A DNA stretch of 64,000 nt from the NCBI RefSeq assembly GCF_013385175.1, contig NZ_JABZEO010000011.1:1-64000 (forward strand), given 5' to 3'. How positions within the stretch are numbered: position 1 is the stretch's first letter; the number at the start of each line of letters is the position of its first letter. The DNA is from Allochromatium humboldtianum (GTDB lineage Bacteria > Pseudomonadota > Gammaproteobacteria > Chromatiales > Chromatiaceae). The position numbers and the translations under genes were made by a program. Below the pieces are notes generated by a model. The model did not search any database and was not told the DNA's origin. It saw only the letters and a program-made list of their open reading frames with translations. Positions 38,585 to 47,218 of the stretch are shown here, one piece after another.

Positions 38585-39709
38585 TCAGGTCAACACCAGA
38601 TTGTCGCGATGGATCAACTCCTCGTCGTCGAGATAGCCGAGGATGGACTCGAAACTCGACGATGGACGACCGCGAATCCGCTCGGCTTCATCCGCGTCAT
38701 AGTTGACCAGACCGCGCGCGATTTCCTGCCCGGCCTCGTCGAGACAGATGACGACCTCACCGCGATTGAAACGCCCCTGCACCGCCTTCACACCCACGGC
38801 CAGCAGACTGGTGCCCTTCTCGCGCAACGCCCGCACGGCCCCTGCATCCAGCACCAGCCGACCACGCGCCTGGAGATGCCCGGCGAGCCACTGTTTGCGC
38901 GCCGCCTGCGGTCCCTGGAAGGGAATCAGCAGCGTACCGACCGACTCGCCCGCACCGACACGGCTCAAGACCTGCTCGCCCCGCCCAGGCGCGATGATGG
39001 TCGGCGTCCCCGAGCGCGCCGCCAGACGCGCTGCGCGCACCTTTGTGACCATGCCGCCGGTACCAAGCCCAGTGACGCTGCCACCGGCAACCTGATCGAG
39101 CAGCGGATCACTGACCCAGGTCTCGGGGATCAGCTTGGCGTCCGGATTCTTGCGTGGATCCTGGTCGAAGAGTCCGTCCTGATCGGTGAGCAGGATCAGC
39201 AGATCGGCTTCGATCAGATTGGCCACCAGCGCGGCCAGGGTGTCGTTGTCGCCGAAGCGCAACTCGTCGGTCGCGACCGTGTCGTTCTCGTTGATGACCG
39301 GGATCACGCCGAGTTTGAGCAGCGTGCGCAGTGTGCTGCGCGCATTGAGATAGCGCGAGCGGTTGGACAGATCGTCGCGCGTCAGCAGCACCTGAGCCGT
39401 ATGCAGCCCGCGCGCCTGGAAGCAGTCTTCATAGGCCCGCACCAGCCCCATCTGACCGATGGCCGCCGCTGCTTGCAGCTCGTGCAGCGTTTTGGGCCGC
39501 CGACGCCAGCCCATGCGCGCCATGCCCTCGGCCACAGCGCCCGAGGAGACCAGCACGATCTCATGGCCGGCCTGACGGCGCGCACTCATCTGCTCGACCC
39601 AGGGCGCCAGCATGGCGCGCTCCAGACCCTGGCCGTCGCGCGTCAGGAGCGCACTGCCGATCTTGACCACCCAACGCCGCGTACCTGGAATCCTGTCTCG
39701 CGAGATCAT
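38585..39709 (-). CDS. proB: Glutamate 5-kinase
   Basis: 374 residues with an N-terminal amino-acid-kinase domain ([59 protein letters not shown]) and a C-terminal PUA domain ([14 protein letters not shown]). It catalyses the first step of proline synthesis. Located after obgE as in many gammaproteobacteria, 42 bp downstream. Confidence 0.96.
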   Translation of the reverse strand: MISRDRIPGTRRWVVKIGSALLTRDGQGLERAMLAPWVEQMSARRQAGHEIVLVSSGAVAEGMARMGWRRRPKTLHELQAAAAIGQMGLVRAYEDCFQARGLHTAQVLLTRDDLSNRSRYLNARSTLRTLLKLGVIPVINENDTVATDELRFGDNDTLAALVANLIEADLLILLTDQDGLFDQDPRKNPDAKLIPETWVSDPLLDQVAGGSVTGLGTGGMVTKVRAARLAARSGTPTIIAPGRGEQVLSRVGAGESVGTLLIPFQGPQAARKQWLAGHLQARGRLVLDAGAVRALREKGTSLLAVGVKAVQGRFNRGEVVICLDEAGQEIARGLVNYDADEAERIRGRPSSSFESILGYLDDEELIHRDNLVLT

Positions 39710-39751
39710 GCTGCAACCGCGCTCAGAGTGTTGAAGTTGTCGTATCCGGGT

Positions 39752-40999
<1,248 letters not shown>

Positions 41000-41257
41000 T
41001 CAGGCGCTCTCGACCGTGACGAACTTGCGGTTCTTCGGACCCTTGGTGATGAATTTCACCACGCCGTCGGTCAGCGCGAACAGGGTGTGATCCTTGCCGC
41101 AACCGACGTTGACGCCGTTGTGGAAACGGGTGCCGCGCTGACGCACGATGATGCTGCCCGCACGGATCTGCTGGCCGCCAAAGATCTTGACGCCCAGTCG
41201 TTTGGATTCGGAATCGCGGCCGTTGCGCGAACTACCGCCTGCTTTTTTGTGTGCCAT
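41000..41257 (-). CDS. rpmA: 50S ribosomal protein L27
   Basis: 85 residues beginning [20 protein letters not shown], the conserved flexible N-terminus that reaches the peptidyl-transferase centre; [20 protein letters not shown] is also diagnostic. Follows rplU by 13 bp in the standard order. Confidence 0.98.
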   Translation of the reverse strand: MAHKKAGGSSRNGRDSESKRLGVKIFGGQQIRAGSIIVRQRGTRFHNGVNVGCGKDHTLFALTDGVVKFITKGPKNRKFVTVESA

Positions 41258-41270
41258 GGATGCTGACTCC

Positions 41271-41585
41271 TCAGCCGGCGCTGATGCCGGTGATCTTGAC
41301 CGCCGTGAACCACTGACGGTGGCCCTGGCGCTTCATGTGATGCTTGCGACGACGGAACTTGATGATCTTGACCTTCTTGGCGCGGCCGTGCGACTCGACG
41401 GTCGCCGTCACCTTGCCGCCGGCCAGATAAGGCTTGCCGACCTTTACATCATCGCCATCGGCCACCATCAAGACCTGCTCGAAATCGACACTGTCGCCGG
41501 CCTCGGCGGTCAGCTTCTCGATCTTGACCGTGTCACCTTCGGAAACCCGGTATTGCTTGCCACCGGTTTGAATGACCGCGTACAT
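41271..41585 (-). CDS. rplU: 50S ribosomal protein L21
   Basis: 104 residues, standard length; starts [18 protein letters not shown], and [18 protein letters not shown] near the C-terminus is the conserved rRNA-binding patch. First gene of the rplU-rpmA transcript. Confidence 0.98.
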   Translation of the reverse strand: MYAVIQTGGKQYRVSEGDTVKIEKLTAEAGDSVDFEQVLMVADGDDVKVGKPYLAGGKVTATVESHGRAKKVKIIKFRRRKHHMKRQGHRQWFTAVKITGISAG

Positions 41586-41649
41586 GTTCTGAAGATCCCC
41601 AGGAGTGTTCGGATAGGGCCGACGCTCCGCGCCGGAACAAAGAAGCGGA

Positions 41650-41678
41650 ATTCAATCAGAAAATCCTTGTTGGGTCAA
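41650..41678 (-). promoter_or_regulatory. Promoter of rplU-rpmA
   Basis: Minus strand TTGACC (41673-41678), 17 bp, TTGAAT (41650-41655). Just upstream lies a perfect 8-bp inverted repeat (41679-41686 / 41693-41700, CGCCCGAA / TTCGGGCG) that could be an operator or the end of an opposing transcript. Confidence 0.55.
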
Positions 41679-41784
41679 CGCCCGAAACCGGATTCGGGCG
41701 CGAAGGTGCCCAAACGTCAGCAAGCTGTCGACCGGAAGCGCCAAATTGCGTACCCTTGTCGAATCGACAGCCGGGGCGCTCGGC

Positions 41785-41814
41785 TTGACAGCCTTTCGTC
41801 CCCGCCCCTAGCAT
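41785..41814 (+). promoter_or_regulatory. Promoter of ispB and probably tRNA-Pro
   Basis: Perfect -35 TTGACA (41785-41790), 18-bp spacer, -10 TAGCAT (41809-41814), 33 bp before the ispB ATG. The tRNA begins 15 bp after ispB, so it may be read through from here. Confidence 0.55.
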
Positions 41815-41847
41815 CCGCCGCCATTCTACGGTAGACACCAGACACGC

Positions 41848-42816
41848 ATGGACCTTTCCAGGATTCGACAACCCGTCGCCGAGGACATCAAGGCCGTCGA
41901 CGCCTTGATCCTGCGCCGACTCCAATCCGACGTGGTGCTGATCAACCAGATCGGGCACTACATCGTCAACAGCGGCGGCAAGCGGCTGCGTCCGCTCTCG
42001 GTGCTGCTGGCCGCGCGCGCCTGCGGCTATGCTGGCGAGCGCCACATCGATCTCGCGGCCATCGTGGAGTTCATCCACACCTCGACCCTGTTGCACGACG
42101 ACGTGGTCGACGGCTCGGAACTGCGGCGCAATCGCGAGACGGCCAACGTGGTCTGGGGCAACGACGCCAGCGTGCTGGTCGGCGACTTCCTCTACTCGCG
42201 CTCGTTCGAGATGATGGTCGATGTCGGCAGCATGCGGGTGATGGAAGTGCTGGCGCACGCCACCAACCGCATCGCCGAAGGCGAGGTGTTGCAGCTGCTC
42301 AATGAGCGCGATCCCGACACGGACGAGGCGCGCTATATGGAAGTCATCAGCCGCAAGACCGCGACCCTGTTCGAGGCCGGCACCCGACTCGGCGCCGTGC
42401 TCGCCGAGTCGCCGCCCGAGATCGAGGACGCCATCCGCGAATACGGCCTCTGTCTCGGCATCGCCTTCCAGCTCGTCGACGATGCGCTCGACTATAGTGT
42501 CGACAATGCTGAGCTGGGCAAGAACGTCGGCGACGACCTCGACGAGGGCAAGCCGACCCTGCCGATCATCCGCGCCATGCAGGTCGGCACGCCCGAGCAG
42601 CGCGCTCTGCTGCGTGATGCCATCGAGCATGGCGGACGCGATCGCATCGAATCCGTCACGGCGGCTATTGCGTCCACCGATGCGATCGACTACACTACGC
42701 AGCTCGCACAGTCCTACGCGGCACGGGCCAAAGACGCTCTCGAACGTCTACCCGCTTCGCCCGCGAACGACGCACTCGCCATGCTGGCGGATTTCGCGGT
42801 CGCTCGCACGTATTGA
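41848..42816 (+). CDS. ispB: Octaprenyl diphosphate synthase
   Basis: 322 residues, an all-trans polyprenyl synthase. The two aspartate-rich motifs are DDVVD (84-88) and DDALD (211-215), both needed to bind the allylic and isopentenyl diphosphates through magnesium. It makes the ubiquinone or menaquinone side chain. Divergent from rplU, the usual gammaproteobacterial arrangement. Confidence 0.95.
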   Translation: MDLSRIRQPVAEDIKAVDALILRRLQSDVVLINQIGHYIVNSGGKRLRPLSVLLAARACGYAGERHIDLAAIVEFIHTSTLLHDDVVDGSELRRNRETANVVWGNDASVLVGDFLYSRSFEMMVDVGSMRVMEVLAHATNRIAEGEVLQLLNERDPDTDEARYMEVISRKTATLFEAGTRLGAVLAESPPEIEDAIREYGLCLGIAFQLVDDALDYSVDNAELGKNVGDDLDEGKPTLPIIRAMQVGTPEQRALLRDAIEHGGRDRIESVTAAIASTDAIDYTTQLAQSYAARAKDALERLPASPANDALAMLADFAVARTY

Positions 42817-42829
42817 CGGTGTATCGATT

Positions 42830-42908
<79 letters not shown>

Positions 42909-42928
42909 ATAAAACAGGGACTTACAAG

Positions 42929-42953
42929 AAACCGGCCATCAGCCGGTTTTTTT
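42929..42953 (+). terminator. Terminator after tRNA-Pro, supplied by the element
   Basis: AACCGGC-CATCA-GCCGGTT followed by T-rich DNA, 21 bp after the tRNA. It lies inside the element, so it replaces the host tRNA terminator, which was displaced to 53659. Confidence 0.85.
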
Positions 42954-42985
42954 GTGAGTGCAGAGTAAGTGCCTGGGCCGGACGA

Positions 42986-43010
42986 TAGAAGTGAGGGTTC
43001 CTCACTTCTA
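42986..43010. repeat. Perfect 11-bp inverted repeat near the left end
   Basis: TAGAAGTGAGG (42986-42996), a 3-nt loop and CCTCACTTCTA (43000-43010). No T-run follows, so it may be a recombination-directionality or regulator site rather than a terminator. The rest of 42954-43106 shows no gene. Confidence 0.7.
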
Positions 43011-43106
43011 AGGCTCGCCAGTGCGAGGGATGCCGCCATTTAGAAATGGGTCGGCAGAATCCCCCTATCGAAGTTCCGATGTGATGCCAGCCTGGGGCGC
43101 ATCCCC

Positions 43107-43358
43107 TCAGTGTGGCGCTTCATTCAATTCCAAGCGTCGCTCAATGCGCGCCACGCGCTCGGACAGTCGATCCAGCGCGGCCTGTTGTCGGGCGCTGTTT
43201 TCCTCGCCATGAGCGATGTCAGCACGGATGCGGCTGGCGGCGAACTCCAGGCTCGACAGCCGGTGCTTGACCTCGCCAACGTCTTCGGCGATTTGGTCAA
43301 CGCGGGCGCGGATATGCCGCAGGTGTTCCAGGACAAGGCTCTCGATGTCAGCGGTCAT
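43107..43358 (-). CDS. Small coiled-coil protein of mobile elements
   Basis: 83 residues from the ATG at 43358. The pattern SLVLEHLRHIRARVDQIAEDVGEVKHRLSSLE is a heptad-rich helix common in small proteins of phages and islands; it probably forms an oligomeric coiled coil. It is the last gene of the element before attL. Role unknown. Confidence 0.6.
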   Translation of the reverse strand: MTADIESLVLEHLRHIRARVDQIAEDVGEVKHRLSSLEFAASRIRADIAHGEENSARQQAALDRLSERVARIERRLELNEAPH

Positions 43359-43587
43359 TGGGTGTCTCTCTCGGGTTGTCGGTTGTTTCGAAGCATAACG
43401 ATCTATCCCTGAGCCACCAGAGGGCGTCACTCCTTCTATGGTGCGGCGGTCATCTCAGGATACCAGAGCTTGGCGGGCTGCTCGGTGATGGGTGTTCCGC
43501 TGGATCAGCCGTCCCGGTCCCGCTCCAGCGCTTCGACCTCAGACGCCAGACCGGCGGCGACCAGGAGGGCGGCGGTGGGCGAACGGG

Positions 43588-44376
43588 CTACACGGACTGG
43601 CGCGCGCGCCAGTCGTCTTCGGAAACGGCTCCGGCCTCAAACAACACGTCGACCTCGGCGCGGTCGAGTGTTTTTTCACTCCACACCCAGCCGGTGTAGC
43701 TCGCGGCGCTCGGGAAATGCTCACTGCCTGGGGTTTGCCCCCATCGCGCAAAGCGATAGCGCCCGTTGGCGTCCGGGCCGCTGATGATGGCCGTGGGGCG
43801 CTCGGGCTGTTGGGGGCTGTGATCGGCGGCGCTCATCACGCCGAGCGCGCGCATTTCGGCTTCCGTCTCGCCGATCTCGATTTCCAGTGCAGCAATGCTC
43901 GATGCGAGGCTCGTCAGCTCCGCGCGACGATCGGCCAGTGACGGGCCGGCGTTGCTGAAATCCATCGCATCGAACAGCGGTGCCAGACGCGCGACCAGTG
44001 CCGACGGCTCGCCCAACAGCAGGGTCAGCAGTCTGGCGGTGTTGATGTCGAAGCGGCCAGTGTTCAGCGGCCAGTGATTCGCGCGCTCAGTGCCACCGTC
44101 GACAATCGCCGCAGTGGCCTGTGGGCGGCGTTGCATCTCCCACAGCGAAGCGGACAGCTCGCCACCGGTCAGCGCGCGTTGTTGTTCGCGGGTGACATCC
44201 TCGATCAGGGCGGACTCCAGATCGGCGCGGCTCAATGGTGCGGTGCGTAGCTCATGGCGGCGGGCCTTGAGTCTGGCCAGCTCAGTGCGCTGATTTTCCA
44301 GTGCCCCGTGCGCGGATTGGCGGGCGGCACTCAGGGCGCGCGCGGCGGCGCGGACTTTGTCACTCAGGGCGCGCAT
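43588..44376 (-). CDS. Hypothetical protein with coiled-coil segments (262 residues)
   Basis: Start at the ATG at 44376, behind GGAGGA 7 nt upstream. Long helices at both ends of the first two-thirds (ALSAARQSAHGALENQRTEL and AELTSLASSIAALEIEIGET) surround a middle part. The last 70 residues (GRYRFARWGQTPGSEHFPSA) look like a small beta domain. No family recognised. It overlaps the preceding gene by 17 bp, so they are co-transcribed. Structural or packaging-interference roles are possible but unsupported. Confidence 0.65.
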   Translation of the reverse strand: MRALSDKVRAAARALSAARQSAHGALENQRTELARLKARRHELRTAPLSRADLESALIEDVTREQQRALTGGELSASLWEMQRRPQATAAIVDGGTERANHWPLNTGRFDINTARLLTLLLGEPSALVARLAPLFDAMDFSNAGPSLADRRAELTSLASSIAALEIEIGETEAEMRALGVMSAADHSPQQPERPTAIISGPDANGRYRFARWGQTPGSEHFPSAASYTGWVWSEKTLDRAEVDVLFEAGAVSEDDWRARQSV

Positions 44377-44575
44377 GGATGAGTCCTCCAACGGCTACCT
44401 GCTCAAGCAGTTGCCGCTCCAACGCCTGAACGTCGACGCGCGACCTGGGAGCGGCGGCGTCGGGATCGAGCCCGAGATTGCGGGCAAAGTCACTGAAGTT
44501 TTCGAAAAAACCCCGGTCCTTGTGGTATCGCTCCCAGCCTTGGCGGGCCTGCTCCAGCGTTACGGGTGCCAGCAT
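44360..44575 (-). CDS. Small hypothetical protein (71 residues)
   Basis: Begins MLAPVTLEQARQGWERYHKD, charged and helical, no recognised domain. It overlaps its upstream neighbour by 1 bp (TGATG) and its downstream one by 17 bp; the tight coupling supports expression. Confidence 0.6.
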   Translation of the reverse strand: MLAPVTLEQARQGWERYHKDRGFFENFSDFARNLGLDPDAAAPRSRVDVQALERQLLEQVAVGGLIHARPE

Positions 44576-44985
44576 CAGATTTTCCCTCCGAGCTTGTGTT
44601 CGAGATCGGCGATTTCCCGCTCCAATTCGTGGCGGCGGGCTTTCGCCAGGAAGTGGCGCGTGGCGCCGGTTCGGTCGAGCTGCTCGGCGATGTCCTGCAA
44701 GGCGGCGCGTGGGGCGCTACCGAGCAAGGCAAAGTCGCCGGGCAACGCGGGTAAGTCGACCAAATCCCGCGCGGCCAGCTCGCTCGGGGTGCGAGCGAGT
44801 TCCAGCAGCGCCAGGCTCAGGCGTTCGCGGGCGGCGACACGCAGTAGTTCCGGCAGTTGCGCGGCGGCGCGGTGCAGGGCCTCACGCGGCGGGGGCGGAC
44901 GGTCGTCGAGTTCGTCGAGTTCGCGACGCAACGCCTCTAGTTCGCGTGGGATGGCGACGCGGCAGGGCGTGAAGCAGCTGAACAT
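44575..44985 (-). CDS. Hypothetical coiled-coil protein (136 residues)
   Basis: Start chosen at the ATG at 44985 (MFSCFTPCRVAIPRELEALR), with GAGGA about 10 nt upstream. Mostly helical and rich in Leu, Glu and Arg; the C-terminal KARRHELEREIADLEHKLGG is a coiled coil. A longer form from 45168 is possible but its first 60 residues look non-coding. The 119-bp gap before the next gene upstream shows nothing. Confidence 0.55.
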   Translation of the reverse strand: MFSCFTPCRVAIPRELEALRRELDELDDRPPPPREALHRAAAQLPELLRVAARERLSLALLELARTPSELAARDLVDLPALPGDFALLGSAPRAALQDIAEQLDRTGATRHFLAKARRHELEREIADLEHKLGGKI

Positions 44986-45104
44986 ATGAAAGTGGTCCTC
45001 GCGAGGATGGGTGCCCCCTTGTGGGCGCCGGGGGGCGGCGGCCGCGCGAAGGTGCCACAGCCCACCCTCGCCCACGGTCACATTTTCCCCGCGCGGCGGT
45101 GAAA

Positions 45105-45548
45105 TCAAAACGACGAACCTGTTTCGCGCGCGATGTTGCGCAGCTGCTCGTGCGTGGTCGGCAGGCACCCAAATTGGCGAGCTTTGAAGAGGGCGGTGCG
45201 TAGCCGACTGGCTTCGGGCGGCGGCGCGGTCAGCACTCGCCAGCGCGGCCAGATTCTTGACTCGAACCGGGCGATCTCGGCGGCGAGCGCGCGGCAGCGG
45301 GCGCCCGTAGTATCACCCTCGACCAGTTCGAGCGCGGTCGTCAGGTGTCGATTGCGCTGATCGCGACGCCAGCGGCGCGGCGCGGAATCTTGCCCTCGGT
45401 GTGCCGACAACCCGAGCGCAGCGTCGAGTGTGTCCTCTTCGCCCTGGAGCCAGCGCGCAACGGCGCGGGCGAAGTCTCGCTCCGGTGTTCCAGGTGGCGC
45501 GTGCTCGGCCAGCCGATCGGCCAGGGCGGCCAGCTCGGCGGCGTTCAC
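45105..45548 (-). CDS. Hypothetical protein (147 residues)
   Basis: Starts MNAAELAALADRLAEHAPPG; helical and Arg-rich, with no recognised domain. Its ATG overlaps the stop of the small-terminase-like gene (ATGA at 45545-45548), so the two are translationally coupled. In satellites the gene after the small terminase often helps redirect packaging, but nothing in the sequence proves that here. Confidence 0.6.
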   Translation of the reverse strand: MNAAELAALADRLAEHAPPGTPERDFARAVARWLQGEEDTLDAALGLSAHRGQDSAPRRWRRDQRNRHLTTALELVEGDTTGARCRALAAEIARFESRIWPRWRVLTAPPPEASRLRTALFKARQFGCLPTTHEQLRNIARETGSSF

Positions 45549-46099
45549 TCGCTCAGATCCTCGTCGTCCGCTTCGCCGGCGATGGCCTCGCGCGCGGCCT
45601 GCTCGATGGCGGCGCAGACGCGGCGGATCTCGGCATCAAGCAGACGGTCGATCTCCAGCTCGTCCTTGCCGACCAGGGTCGGGGCCACGCGCGAGGGGAT
45701 GGTTCGAAGCAGGTTGACGGCCTGCCGGGCGCGATCCTCGGCGGTGCGCTCGACGGCGCGCGCGTCGACGTAGCGGCGTTCGATGACACCCAGCTCGATC
45801 AGATCCTTCTGCGCTTTGGCGCGGGCGCTGATGGTACGCGCCCCGTGCCAGTCCAGGCCCTCGATGCCGGCACCGAGTGGGCGGCTGATCTCGCGCTCGA
45901 TCCAGGGGCGGGCCTGCTCCCAGTCGAACAGTCGGGACTGCCCGCGCTTGGCGTGGAAGGCGGTCGGCAGCGGGTCGGTCTGGCGCGACACCCACGCGGT
46001 GACGGTGCGCACGTCGATCTTGACGTTGAACTCGTCTCGGATCTTCGCAACCAGCTCGCTGGTCTTGATGTAACTGCCTGTTTCAGAAGAGGAAACCAT
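45545..46099 (-). CDS. Small terminase subunit-like protein (Nu1 / DUF1441 type)
   Basis: 184 residues. An N-terminal winged-helix-like part (KTSELVAKIRDEFNVKIDVRTVTAWVSRQ) and a C-terminal helical part with RQAVNLLRTIPSRVAPTLVG, then EIDRLLDAEIRRVCAAIEQA, match the phage Nu1/DUF1441 pattern. Nu1-type proteins bind the packaging site and recruit the large terminase. No large terminase is encoded here, so this protein would direct a helper phage's motor to element DNA. Call made without alignment. Confidence 0.65.
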   Translation of the reverse strand: MVSSSETGSYIKTSELVAKIRDEFNVKIDVRTVTAWVSRQTDPLPTAFHAKRGQSRLFDWEQARPWIEREISRPLGAGIEGLDWHGARTISARAKAQKDLIELGVIERRYVDARAVERTAEDRARQAVNLLRTIPSRVAPTLVGKDELEIDRLLDAEIRRVCAAIEQAAREAIAGEADDEDLSE

Positions 46100-46117
46100 A
46101 AACTCAACCCTCGGTGT

Positions 46118-46747
46118 CTAGCCAAACTGCGCGCGTTTGCTACCCGCACGGCGGGCAATTGCAGAAGAACCTACGGCATGGCGACGAAAGATCGCGGTCA
46201 CTCGTTCGCCGGGCAGCTTGCGCTGGCGTTGGAGTAGCGTGGCCAGTTCGTCGAGTGCGCGGCGGTGGTCACTGAGCAGGCAGAAGGTCTCGGCGATGGT
46301 GGTCTGCATCAGCGATTGGGCATCGGTGCCGAGCTTGACGGCAGCCAGGCTGACGAGGCCCTGAGCCAAGACGATCTCGTCGGCGCCAGCGGCCAAGGCC
46401 GGCGTTCCACTGAAAGCGATCTCAGCCAGCGGGCCGGCGATGTAGATCCGGGCGTGGGTGAGATCGGCCCTCGGGTCGGTGCGTGGCCCAGCGTCCCAGC
46501 GCTGACCGGCTCGGGTGAATCCAAGCCACTGCTCGCCGCTGGGGAACACCTTGACTTCGCGAATCCGATCGCCGGCCGTGTGGTGTGCAATGCAGTGACC
46601 GGCCTCGTGATAGGCCGCTTGGCGACGGGTGCAGCTCAGGGCCTCCCGACCCTGGACCTGGACGGCGTGCTCGACCAGGCGACCGAGCGAGCCGGTGAGT
46701 CGGTCATGCGTGATCGGGTCCAGGTGATGACGATCGATGGCGTTCAT
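46118..46747 (-). CDS. Stand-alone M41-type (FtsH peptidase-like) metalloprotease
   Basis: 209 residues from the ATG at 46747. HEAGH at 47-51 in AAYHEAGHCIAHH is the zinc-binding motif, and Asp123 in LAAGADEIVLAQ matches the third zinc ligand of FtsH (the GGA-x-D region). There is no AAA+ domain and no membrane anchor. It starts within the stop of the preceding gene (ATGA). Peptidase activity without an ATPase would suit small or unfolded substrates, or a helper-phage or host target. Confidence 0.75.
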   Translation of the reverse strand: MNAIDRHHLDPITHDRLTGSLGRLVEHAVQVQGREALSCTRRQAAYHEAGHCIAHHTAGDRIREVKVFPSGEQWLGFTRAGQRWDAGPRTDPRADLTHARIYIAGPLAEIAFSGTPALAAGADEIVLAQGLVSLAAVKLGTDAQSLMQTTIAETFCLLSDHRRALDELATLLQRQRKLPGERVTAIFRRHAVGSSAIARRAGSKRAQFG

Positions 46748-47034
46748 GCGGCTTCCCCCCGGCTGAGATCGGCGGCGGCCTTGAGCGCGTAGCGCAGGTG
46801 CTCGGGATTGGCGGCGCAGGCTTCGAGGTATTCGGCTCGGCACTGGGGATCGGTCTCGCCGATGGCGTCGAGCCAACCATTGAGCGCGGCCAGGGCTTCG
46901 CGGGGCAAGCGGACATCCGCCTCGATCCGCGTACACATGCTCTCGCCTTGCCCTTCAACTGCCGCAACTGCCGCAACTGCCGCAGCGGTTTCGGTCTTCG
47001 AGTTGGACAGGAATTGGCCCAGAACACTGCTCAT
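46744..47034 (-). CDS. Hypothetical protein (96 residues) with Ala/Val repeat
   Basis: Begins MSSVLGQFLSNSKTE, then AAAVAAVAAVEG, encoded by three tandem 9-bp units that contain the origin-like octamer; the rest is acidic and helical. The start lies at the edge of the origin-like region. No family recognised. First gene of the downstream operon. Confidence 0.6.
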   Translation of the reverse strand: MSSVLGQFLSNSKTETAAAVAAVAAVEGQGESMCTRIEADVRLPREALAALNGWLDAIGETDPQCRAEYLEACAANPEHLRYALKAAADLSRGEAA

Positions 47035-47199
47035 GCCGCACCTCCAAGGGTAAAAAAAGAATTCTCAAAACATTTTCCTGGAAGGGTTGCGGCATTTGCG
47101 GCAGTTGCGGCACTCAGCACAAGTCGTTGTTTAAACAGGGCACCCAAGGGCCGGAAGTGCCGCAACCCACTTGCGGCACTTCTGCGGCAGTTCGCGGCA
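46960..47199. other. Iteron-like cluster with A/T-rich tract: candidate replication origin
   Basis: Octamer TTGCGGCA in plus orientation at 47087, 47096 and 47105 (9-bp spacing) and 47171, near-copies at 47182 and 47192; the reverse form TGCCGCAA at 46960 and 46969 with a near-copy at 46978 (9-bp spacing), and at 47158. An A-rich stretch (47051-47079) lies between the two tandem arrays. The replicase gene ends at 47219. Iterons on both sides of an A/T-rich segment is the layout of SaPI/PICI origins. Function not shown; the left array also codes for protein. Confidence 0.6.
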
Positions 47200-47218
47200 G
47201 TTGGATTGAGCATGGTCG

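Noticed and set aside
46951-47200. CRISPR array from the short repeats near the replicase
   Set aside because: Units are 8-9 bp without spacers of constant length, and no cas gene is present; iterons fit better.
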